From Byssochlamys sp. IMV 00236 (lineage: Eukaryota > Ascomycota > Eurotiomycetes > Eurotiales > Thermoascaceae), in assembly GCA_001931875.2 (NCBI GenBank), contig MSJH02000441.1, positions 1 to 29,472 on the forward strand: DNA of 29,472 nucleotides, given 5' to 3'. Position 1 is the stretch's first letter, and each line of letters begins with the position of its first letter. A program made the translations under genes and the position numbers. Below are positions 11,185 to 19,783 of the stretch, piece after piece. The notes under the pieces are model-generated. The model was not told the DNA's origin, searched no databases, and worked only from the letters and a program-made list of their open reading frames with translations.

Positions 11185-11578
11185 GGGCTGACAAAAGAAG
11201 AAAAAGAGAGAGAGAGATAGAGGGAATAAACAGTAGTATGGCAGTCAATCGAGGTTCAAAAAAGGAATTTCCATTTTAGTATAATTGTGTTCTAGGTGTA
11301 GCAGTTCCCTTCTTTCCTCAATTTGCTAAAGGTAACTCATACCATAAAAAAATACAATATTATATCAGGCCTATATGCTTAAAGCGTAGGGTATTTTGTA
11401 CGGTATACATGTGTGGCATAGGTACATTTACTTCTCATTTTACTCTCCTAAGCTTAATCCTATCAAGGAAATTTTAGTCTATAGGCCAAACATGACCAAT
11501 TTCAGAACACCAAAGACGTAGCTACTAGAATATGATATTGTTTTATATGAGTGCCGTTGAACATTTATGCAGCACTTA
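11185..11578. other. Intergenic, upstream of the WDR7-like gene
   Basis: About 390 bp without a supported gene. A purine-rich tract on the plus strand (about 11186-11225; pyrimidine-rich on the coding strand) sits directly before the WDR7-like ATG and is probably its 5' leader. The rest is AT-rich and featureless to me. Confidence 0.5.
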
Positions 11579-12920
11579 GTATATGTCTCTAAAGTTTGGA
11601 CGCTTTTTAGAATTAATAAAAACATAATAAAGTCTATTAAAAAGCGAAACAGAAAAATTTCTTCTTCTGTCTGTCTTCTCGTTAACCAGCGCTTCTAGCT
11701 CTCTTATGCTGGGCTTGAACCTCTTTATGCTTTCAAATTCGTCTGTAGTAATTTTTCTTTCTCTCTTGATCTTGTCAAACACATGTGCCGCTTGCGTTAA
11801 GCACATGAGAGAACACCGGGTAACCAAGGTCTCCAAAGTGTTTACTGACTTTGGAATTTGAACATCGGTCAACTCGACTATAGCGTACATACCATCGAAT
11901 ACAAATTCAGTGGTATAAAATGCTACGTTATGGCCTATATTTATAAAATATGAATACTAATATTTCTTTGCTTAAAATCAACCATATCTTTTGACTGAAA
12001 AGAAAAGGACGATTTACAGCCATCTTTTTTGATAGCATTTCTGCTAAAGCAGCCTAATTGGCACAGGACCCAAGCAAGAACACAGTAGTTTTCTGTAGCT
12101 TCTGCACTCTTTGCTTCACTATAGCCAAGGTTTCTTTGCCATTGCGGTTGGCTCATGATGGAAACTGTACCATCTGGTCTTTCAGGTTCCTCCTGACAGT
12201 CTTTCTGGTTTGTTCTACTGTATCCGATTAACAAAGCTTTACCTTTTCTATTCGTGATGATATTACCTTCACCACCTAAGGTGGACTCCTTCTTCTATAC
12301 AGCTCAGGAGTAAATCCAGCACAGGATCAACCCAAGTGCTCCAGACTTCTGTTTCACTGGAGCATCATTCAATTGGTTCTCTCAGCGGCAACTTTTCCAT
12401 TCTGCAAAAGTTTAAAAAATATGGATATAAGTGTATCACACCTTGTATAAAGTATTTACTTACAGTCTTCTGATGCTGTTGACTACACTGATTTTTATAC
12501 TCTCCATCTGGTGTGTCCAGCTGCAGCTTTTAGAAATCCTAAAAATAAAAAACTAACGGTATATTACCCATTTCAAATAAATAAATAACAAATCCAAGTG
12601 CTCTTTTACCTCTATAATGACTTGAATTGCGTCAATATCTGTAACAGTAAATATAAGACAACCAGCAGTCCAAATCTCAATTTGTGATCTGTACATCGTG
12701 CTTAACAGCCTTGCATCAAACACGTTCAGCATCGCTTCAATAGCAAAATACGCTGAGGTGACCTAATTTTATTGCTTAGTACGTGTCCTTAAGCTTGTAA
12801 GATATATCTTATTTACATTAGTTCGAACAAGCTCTCTGCTATAGCCAAAGTGTCCTTGACATTATCAACAGCACTGTTGTATTTGTAAAAAATAAGTCGA
12901 CTACTAGCAAAGTAAATTCT
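11579..12920 (-). pseudogene. Decayed gene of unknown function (probable Mucorales multicopy family)
   Basis: Read on the minus strand, protein-like segments appear in this order: YKYNSAVDNVKDTL (about 12840-12895), then AIEAMLNVFD to IEVWTAG (about 12610-12760), STWVDPVLDLLLSCIEEG (about 12280-12345), ERPDGTVSIMSQPQW and LGYSEAKSA to FSRNAIKKD (11990-12234), and VELTDVQIPKSVNTLETLV (11579-11890). From memory this order resembles a family present in many copies in Mucorales genomes, with a typical 'RPDxxIS...GEVK...SKxAID' core; I do not know a function. The segments are in different frames: a frameshift lies near 12270-12290 and the junction near 12790 does not keep phase. I therefore call it a pseudogene, though missed introns could explain part of this. 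Confidence is higher that it is ex-coding than in the family link. Confidence 0.45.
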
Positions 12921-14640
12921 TCTTTAGAAAGAAGAGATGCAAAATAAAATAAGGAGTGAGTCTATGACTACTACTGATGTTGTCATTGTAAACATTCAAT
13001 TTAGTGCAGGTATAGTGCTTGTAAATCTGAATGATGCATAGATGGCATGGGTTATGATATACACAATGAAGAGAGTTTAGTTATGGAATCGTTCAGTGAA
13101 CAAAACAAGGAGAACACCAAGCACATACAAGTTATGGCACATTGAAGCTGATGCATAGTTGTTTCCAATAAGACATTAATGCGGAGAAATCCGTTAAATA
13201 CAGGAGAGAGATAACAAGTCAAGAAATCGCGCCTGAAAGCAAACACACACGTACAACTCAAGTTAACATTTGTTACAAGCTAAATTAAAGCTAAAGCTCT
13301 GTAGCCAGTTTTCAACTTTACAATGGTTCATCACAAAATCAACTTGTAGTACAGTTGGCTTTGATAAAAGTCGTCAAAACAAAAACAAAAACAAAAAAAA
13401 CAAAAAAAACAAAAAAACAAAAAAACAAAATTAACTTGTTTTTTTGTAATAGAATGCTATTATATTTATTATGTTTGGTAGACTAAAGCAGAGCATTCGT
13501 CATATATGAAAGAGCTGTCAGACGAAATAGTAACCACAACGTCTTCATACTGAGGAGTGATGCAATGTTTGTATTTGTTTAAAATGCTCTTTATTAGAGA
13601 AAACAAACAGTGAAATAAGAAGAGTGACTTGCTGCTCTCCTCCTGTATTAATATATTCAATCCTCCCATCTCCTTGGCAGTAGAAACAGGACAAAAACCA
13701 ACTCGTGTTCATTCACCATCTTTCCATCTTTTTAGCAGTAGGGGCAGGAACCACAAGTGAGACGCCGCTTTAGCAGCAGGGAATGAGTGTCAAAGTTTTC
13801 ATAAATAGTAAAGAAAGAAAGAAAAAATATTGATCAATAATGATATTTATGATCTTAATTTAACCCAATGTTGTCAGAAAGCCTCTTTGATGCATTAAAA
13901 CATAATATTAACACATTCATATAACGCGACATATGCTCATGGATCATGACTACTTTTGCTTATATATAAATGACGATGTAATAAGGAACTCTCTTTTATC
14001 TTATTTGTAATAAAAAAACCCCTCATCAACATATATCTTGTTTCTTATTCGAGACATATCACACCATGGAAGAAATCTGATGGAAGATCTGACAACCCTG
14101 AGACTTTTCGGAGTCAATTCTAATGCATATCTCGTTTTAAACAGTTACTGCTCTCAATAAACTCACTTTAATCTATATAGGATGGATAGCTATTTAAAAT
14201 TTCAAATAGGAATAATATAACGTAGAATAGACTATCTTCTTATTAAAACTAAAAGACAAGTGTAACAGAACAAAGGAAGGGAAAGCAAGATGAGCTCAAA
14301 CTTTATTTCTGTTACTTCTTTTGCCCCACATTTTATTTTTTATTAACAATAAATTTTTTTTTTTCCCTTTTGGCGGATTTTACCGATCAACGCACTTTAT
14401 GGAAAGCATATTGAATGACCTTTCTTCTTTTTATTGATATTCTATTTTTTAAAAACGTGTCATGCCTATGACATCATCAATAAAAATGACAAGGACTATA
14501 AACTCATTTAGTTAAACCCTCTTCCATTTTTTTATGTTGCGGGAAACGTCGGATGGGGTTCTTGACATCACAAAGAATGATTCGCGCAAAGACTAAATTG
14601 AATTCAACATCCGTACGAAAGAAAACCTTCTCCCGAAAAA
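12921..14640. other. Long non-coding region
   Basis: About 1.7 kb with no gene I can support. Short open frames at 13052-13261 and 13469-13669 (minus) have no recognisable domain and low-complexity composition. Contents worth noting are an A-rich (CA5-8)n repeat and a perfect hairpin at 13376-13447, and three imperfect copies of a GCAGTAG-type unit at about 13675-13785. Confidence 0.5.
13376..13432. repeat. A-rich (CA5-8)n repeat
   Basis: A run of single C residues spaced by five to eight A residues. It overlaps the left arm of a 12 bp perfect inverted repeat (13417-13428 with 13436-13447, 7 base loop). It could be the decayed tail of a retroelement, but no reverse transcriptase or target-site duplication is seen nearby. 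Confidence 0.8.
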
Positions 14641-14765
14641 ATAATTTCCCTTCCGCTGTTACCCGGTTATAATACTTAGCCTTGGATTAAAAAATTTATT
14701 TTCTCCCTTCTCTTGACTCCACTATCAACCACCTCCCTTTTCTCTCTTTTGTGTCTTATTCAGTC
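14641..14765 (+). promoter_or_regulatory. Likely promoter and CT-rich leader of KGD2
   Basis: A TATAATA sequence near 14667 is followed by a CT-rich tract (14700-14760) directly before the KGD2 ATG. This arrangement is common for strongly expressed fungal genes. No start site can be read from sequence alone. Confidence 0.4.
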
Positions 14766-16459
14766 ATGCAGTATTCTCGCGTTGCTCTTAGACTATCTCG
14801 TGTTTCTCTCTCAAAAAACGTAATTGCTACTACTGCAGTGCGTCATGTTCAAAGAAACTTGCACGTTCAAACCGCTGCTTCTTTATATACAGTTGGTTAT
14901 GACCGTTTAAAGTACAGCCTTTCTTTACTTTATATACACATGTACTAATTCTTACTATAGACAAAACACTAACTTACAAAACAACACCATCAAGAACCAA
15001 ATTAGAACATACGGTATGCAATTGACCTTGTATTATGACAGTAATATACTTATTCCCGATATTCTGTATACATTATAGCCGACAAAGTAATCAAGGTTCC
15101 TCAAATGGCAGAGTCTATTTCAGAAGGAACTCTTAAGCAATGGGTTAAGCGTAAGTATCGAGATTATGTATTAACAACGTGTGTGTGTGTGTGTGTGTGA
15201 GACCGTGTGCTTATACATTTCCTAATTAGAGGTCGGTGATTTCGTTCGCCAAGATGAGGAAGTTGCCACTATTGAAACCGACAAGATCGACGTCACAGTC
15301 AACTCCCCTGCATCAGGTACTATTGTCGAAGTATACGCTAACGAAGAAGATACTGTTGCTGTCGGTGCTGACTTCTTCAAGTTGGAACTTGGAGATGCAC
15401 CAAAGGAAGGTTCGTGGGAAATTAAGTTAGTTATCACACGTCAAGTGATACTCATGCTTTAACCCTTAGGTGCTGCTCCTGCAAAGAAAGAAGAACCCAA
15501 GAAGGAAGAAGTGAAGCAGGAAGAAGTCAAGAAGGAAGAACCTAAGCAAGAGGCTCCTAAAAAGGAAGAACCCAAGCCTGCTGCCCCTGCTCCCAAGCCC
15601 GCCAAGAGCGAAGCCCCCAAACCTGCTGCTGCTGCTGGCGAAAAGGTCTTTGGTAACCGTAATGAAACTCGTGTAAAGATGAACCGTATGCGTCTTAGAA
15701 TTGCCGAAAGATTGAAGCAATCTCAAGAAACAGCTGCTTCCTTGACTACATTCAACGAAATCGACATGACCAACTTGATCGGTCTTCGTGCTGACTACAA
15801 GGATGCCGTCTTGAAGAAGCACGGTGTCAAATTCGGTTTCATGTCTGCCTTTGTGAAAGCCGCTGCTGTTGCTTTGCAAGAAATCCCTGCTGTCAATGCC
15901 TCCATTGACGGTAACGAGATTGTCTACCACGACTATGTTGATATGAGTGTCGCTGTTTCTACCCCCAAGGGTTTGGTCACTCCTGTGTTGAGAAACGTTG
16001 AAGACATGAACTATCTTGATGTTGAAAAGAGCATTGCTGAACTCAGTAAAAAGGTAATTCTTGCTTCTTGTTGAAGGAAAACATAGGTCCTAACATGTCA
16101 TCATTAGGCTCGTGACAACAAGATCACCATTGAAGATATGGCCGGAGGTACATTCACAATTTCCAACGGTGGTGTGTTTGGTTCTTTGATGGGTACTCCT
16201 ATCATCAACTTGCCTCAAACTGCCATTTTGGGTATGCATGCTATTAAGGAAAGACCCGTTAATGTTGACGGAAAGGTAAAAGGATAAAAAAACAAGTATG
16301 GCAAGATGACTCATGTCAAAATAGGTTGAAATCCGTCCTATGATGTATGTTGCTCTTACTTATGATCACAGACTTATCGATGGTCGTGAAGCCGTTACAT
16401 TCTTGGTTAGAATTAAGGAACTCGTTGAAGATCCTAGAAGACTTCTTTTGAACATTTAA
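14766..16459 (+). CDS. KGD2: Dihydrolipoamide succinyltransferase, E2 of 2-oxoglutarate dehydrogenase
   Basis: This mitochondrial TCA-cycle enzyme transfers the succinyl group from lipoamide to CoA. Seven exons, 14766-14911, 14961-15013, 15079-15150, 15230-15409, 15470-16053, 16108-16275 and 16325-16459, join in frame to 445 residues, typical of eukaryotic KGD2. The first 68 or so residues are Arg-, Ser- and Ala-rich with few acidic residues, fitting a mitochondrial presequence. The lipoyl domain follows ([14 protein letters not shown]; lipoyl Lys in ETDKIDV), then a Lys/Glu/Pro/Ala-rich linker without a peripheral subunit-binding domain, as usual for KGD2, then the catalytic domain with [25 protein letters not shown] and the active motif DHRLIDG. 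The ATG at 14766 is the first in a frame that leads into the presequence. Intron 3 holds a (GT)n repeat and intron 4 starts with GTTCGT. It converges on the chitinase gene with 149 bp between stops. Confidence 0.97.
15179..15199. repeat. (GT)n microsatellite in KGD2 intron 3
   Basis: About ten GT units lie inside the intron 15151-15229, between the donor GTAAGT and the acceptor ATTAG. Confidence 0.9.
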
Positions 16460-16608
16460 AACACCCAACTCAATATCAATCATTTGCATCTATACTATAA
16501 TTAATGAGACAAAAAGAATCAATAAATAAATCTTGTAAAAAACCGAGAATAGCGATTAAGTTATAAAATAAATATCATTTTTATTTAAAGAGAAAGAAGG
16601 GAGGGATA

Positions 16609-18299
16609 TTAGCAAGCCTTGACAGGAACCCAAGCACCCCAGCTGGGACCATTCAATGAGGGAGTTTCGCCTTGAGTCCACCATTGAGCCTTGTACAATT
16701 CGCCGTTATATACCACTTGACTGCCACCAGTATAAGCTGTGGAAGCATTCCAGGTAGGAACACCATCACATCCACCAGAAGAGGTAGGAGTAGACGTTCC
16801 TGCAGTCGTAGTCTTGGTACCAGTAGCCGTGGCCGTGGCTGTGGCTGTAGGGGTAGCTGTACCGATAGGTGTACGGGGAGGGTTATTGGCGATGACGGGG
16901 GCAATAGCACTCAAGAGTTCGCCGTTCTCTTCTTCAACGCTCCAAGCAAAGAGACCAGCTAAGCCAGTGTCAATAGCATACTTGGCCTTGACACCAAGAG
17001 AGATGGGGTCGTCATAAGAGATGTATTGTTTGTTCGTAGGGTTATACAACCAAGGAGTTTGAGTGACATTGTCAAAGTGACGGATCCAAGGAGAGGCAGC
17101 AGTAGTAGGTGTTTGGAGTACACCTTGTGAACGGAGGTTGCTCCATCTCCAGACACCTGAAGCGACTGTGGTGTCAGAAGGACAATAAGCATCTTGCCAA
17201 GGGCCATCCAAAGAATCACCCAAGGGAGGATTAGGAGACACTGCTGGGTTGTACTGTGTCTCGGGTGCACTGCTGACAGTCAAGGTTTGAGCACGACCAT
17301 AAAAGGCAACACCACCAGCAATTTTGTTGTAAGGTACACCAGCTGCTTTCCATGATTCAATACCTTCAACGAAACCTGCAGGATAACCAAATCCAGGTGC
17401 GTTATGGAAAGGTGCGTTGGGGCCACTTGTACTGTTCCAAGCACCATTGACATCAAAGGCCATGATATGGAAACGATCAACATAGGGAACAAATCCGGAT
17501 ACATCCTTGACAGGTGTGTCACCACCAAAAGGTGTGATGTGAACAGCCATTGTGATTTCCTTGTGGTCGTTGGGGAAGTTTTCATCCAGGGCAGCACGAA
17601 GCTCCTTTACAAGCGAGTTGAGGTTTTGGACGTCATTGGGATTGACAGCATTACAACCTGCACCCTTTGCAGTGGGATATCTATGCTATATATGAGATTT
17701 TGTTTCTTTGACGTTATAGATGTAACTTACTCCCAATCGATATCCACACCATCCGTGTTGTATTGCTTGATAAAGTTGACATTCCAATCAATCCATGCCT
17801 TACGGTTGGATTGAGAAGCAGCCATAGTAGAGAACTGAGTGGAGCCTGACCAACCACCAACACTAACCATGACCTTGGTTCCTGCAGCATGAGCTAATGA
17901 AAGCAGTTTTGGGAATCCATATGCGACATAGGCTAGTGTTAACAGGTGAGATTAAATATAAAAAACTAGACAAATTGAGCTTACTGTCGAATACACCAGA
18001 ATCAGCCCACGTAGGAGTAGTAGGAGTGTTCTGGATGGCGAAAGCATAATAGATATGAGTATACTTTGAAAAGTCAATCTGAGAAGGAGGATAGCGACCA
18101 TAGAGCCAGTTGGGGAAGTATCTATGGAAATAGATAAACATTTTGTTCTGGTAAAGAAAGATCTATCTTACCCCACAATAACCTTGTTAGAGGATGCAGC
18201 ACGTTCCTGTAAAGAAGCAATAGGTGATGCCTCTGAGACGGAATGTAGGAGACAAAGGCCAACGGTGGCAACAAGAGATAAGACAGAAGAGAGCTTCAT
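16609..18299 (-). CDS. Secreted GH18 chitinase with C-terminal chitin-binding module
   Basis: It hydrolyses chitin beta-1,4 bonds, for own-wall remodelling or external chitin. Minus-strand exons 18172-18299, 17985-18121, 17731-17932 and 16609-17680 join in frame to 512 residues. A signal peptide (MKLSSVLSLVATVGLCLLHS, cleavage probably near SEASP) is followed by the GH18 barrel: YFPNW, the substrate strand VMVSVGGWSGS, and the catalytic DGVDIDWE (DxxDxDxE), complete with its proton-donor Glu split by intron 3, then the MAFDVNGAW and AWSVEEENG strands. After a Thr/Pro/Ala linker (about residues 425-460), a C-terminal module with CDGVPTWNASTAY, YNGELYKAQWWT and WGAWVPV matches the CBM5/12 pattern (AKWWT-like core). 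All key residues are present, so it is probably active. It lacks a GPI-type tail. The ATG at 18299 is fixed by the signal peptide. Confidence 0.95.
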
Positions 18300-18736
18300 A
18301 TAAATAAAAAGTTGTTTTTTGCAAGACTGAAGAAAGAAAGAAAAAGGAAGGAGAAATGAGCTACTTAAATATCTTTTTTTTTCTCTCGTGTTCTGTTCTT
18401 TCATGATAATGCTTATGAAGAGAAAATTGTGAACCAAGGAACAATTACCTAATTCAGGGCCTTCCAAGGGAACCGTGAAACATGTCTGCTGTGTAACATT
18501 CCTACTTAATGAACAACACAAAGAGACCAAAAGATAGGCTATACCCTATATCAAAGGGAAAAAAGGAAAAACAGGGTAGAAAATGTTACAAAGTAACCAT
18601 GGTGATGGTGTTAATGTGGTGCAAGCTTTATGTAATCCACGTTGAATAATCCATTACTTAATCATTTAATTGTAACCAAGAAAAAAAAAAAAAAAAGAGA
18701 GAGGTTTTTGCATAAAATAATGTTGGTATCATTCAG
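18300..18736. other. Intergenic region upstream of the chitinase gene
   Basis: A purine-rich stretch on the plus strand (18308-18360) gives a pyrimidine-rich leader on the chitinase strand. A 17-base A run lies at about 18680-18696. No gene is supported. Confidence 0.5.
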
Positions 18737-18741
18737 TCACT

Positions 18742-18984
18742 CTACTTTCCGAGGCAAAACAAATATTTTGGTATAATCAGCCGGTATATTGGATGGTAAG
18801 GATGACGCTGCAGGTAAATAAACAAAACCTGTATGGTAGTTAACCATGGACAATTACATTTTAATAAAAGAGAGTATATTGTTGGTCTCACATGCTTTAT
18901 GGCAGCATGTTCAAATATGGACATCATCAAATCGGATGACGGGCTCCATTGTGTGATATGTATGCGCTCTGTAATAATTACCAT
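18742..18984 (-). CDS. Hypothetical small protein, doubtful
   Basis: An open frame of 80 codons begins MVIITERIHITQW. A possible intron (donor GTGAGA at 18891-18886, acceptor ACAG at 18829-18832) would remove 62 bases. Splicing keeps this frame open to the same stop; the other frame after the acceptor gives a more protein-like tail (LPAASSLPSNIPADYTKIFV) but is one base out of phase. The first 31 residues look protein-like, so a real short gene is possible. I do not recognise it. Confidence 0.25.
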   Translation of the reverse strand: MVIITERIHITQWSPSSDLMMSIFEHAAIKHVRPTIYSLLLKCNCPWLTTIQVLFIYLQRHPYHPIYRLIIPKYLFCLGK

Positions 18985-19123
18985 AGTAACCAGATCATAA
19001 TAATAACATTGGTAATAAATGAATGTGCGAAATGGTTCGATGATTATTCAAAATAAGAAATGAATTATATATTGAGAGACCCTGATTTATATGTTTCACC
19101 AAACGATTCATACTCGTAACTTT

Positions 19124-19420
19124 TTATTTTTCGTTAATCTTGGGCTTTTTTACATTTTGCTTTTCTGGAGCATCTGGTCTATCTATGCTCATTGGACTGT
19201 CTCCGTCTTCATCTTCTTCTTGTTCTTCAATATCGTCTTTTGTGGTAGTAGTATTAGTTGGTAATGTTTCCTTTTCCATAATTTGTGTCAAAAACTCATT
19301 CAGCTGATCCTTTAATTGCAAAATTGAGCCTGTTATATTTTCTATGGCTGTTGAATCTTGTTGTATTTCAAATACTTTATTACAATTAGGAGTGGAATAG
19401 ATTGCTTTCACGTTTGACAT
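19124..19420 (-). CDS. GON7: GON7-like EKC/KEOPS complex subunit
   Basis: GON7 is the small, partly disordered subunit of the KEOPS complex, which makes t6A at position 37 of ANN-decoding tRNAs; it binds the Pcc1 side of the complex. This single-exon frame gives 98 residues from the ATG at 19420. An N-terminal beta-type segment (VKAIYSTPNCNKVFEIQQ) is followed by a helix with ILQLKDQLNEFLTQIM, comparable to the QMKDMVTEL helix of the human protein, then an acidic stretch (EEQEEDEDGD) and a basic tail (KKPKINEK). Length, order and acidic-to-basic tail agree with GON7. Sequence conservation in this family is weak, so the name rests on pattern rather than on a strict motif. A short divergent ORF starts 21 bases upstream. 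Confidence 0.7.
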   Translation of the reverse strand: MSNVKAIYSTPNCNKVFEIQQDSTAIENITGSILQLKDQLNEFLTQIMEKETLPTNTTTTKDDIEEQEEDEDGDSPMSIDRPDAPEKQNVKKPKINEK

Positions 19421-19783
19421 TATAAACAAAATAAAGAGAAAATGGTCCTAAAAATCAGTGCCCAGGACAAAGAACGATTGAAAATTTTAACCTACGCTCT
19501 TGACAGTCTAAGCTCCCTTCAATTGAGCATTTGAACCACACTCTGTTAGAAAACCGAATATATAAAAAAGCTTATTACCAACGCCTATAATCATAATACA
19601 CACTGAACAGGTTATGTTATATAAGTATATGTCGAAAAAAAAAACAATAGAAGGGATAAAAAAGGGGTTTGTTTAGTTTACAGTTTTTACACTTTAAATT
19701 CAAAAAAAAAAATGGATATTCAGACAAACAAAAGTTAGTTTTCAGACAAGTTGAATATGAGATTTTTTTTACCTGTAAAATCT
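19421..19783. other. Gap between GON7-like gene and Fanzor relic
   Basis: About 360 bp with a 30-codon frame on the plus strand (19442-19534) and AT-rich sequence containing two copies of TTCAGACAA (about 19718 and 19741). It is directly downstream of the Fanzor relic's 3' end, where a guide RNA could once have been encoded. Confidence 0.45.

Noticed and set aside
13376..13447. CRISPR-like or other regular repeat array
   Set aside because: Spacing is irregular, the unit is simple A-rich sequence, and the organism is a eukaryote.
13052..13669. Two minus-strand frames of 66-69 codons
   Set aside because: No motif, no coding-like neighbours and no splice partners; they lie in a non-coding stretch.
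15466..15930. 154-codon minus-strand frame opposite KGD2
   Set aside because: It is the reverse of the KGD2 linker and catalytic domain, with no family features of its own.
16672..17017. Long plus-strand open frames inside the chitinase gene
   Set aside because: They are antisense to a well-supported coding exon and their composition follows from its repetitive Thr/Pro/Ala linker.
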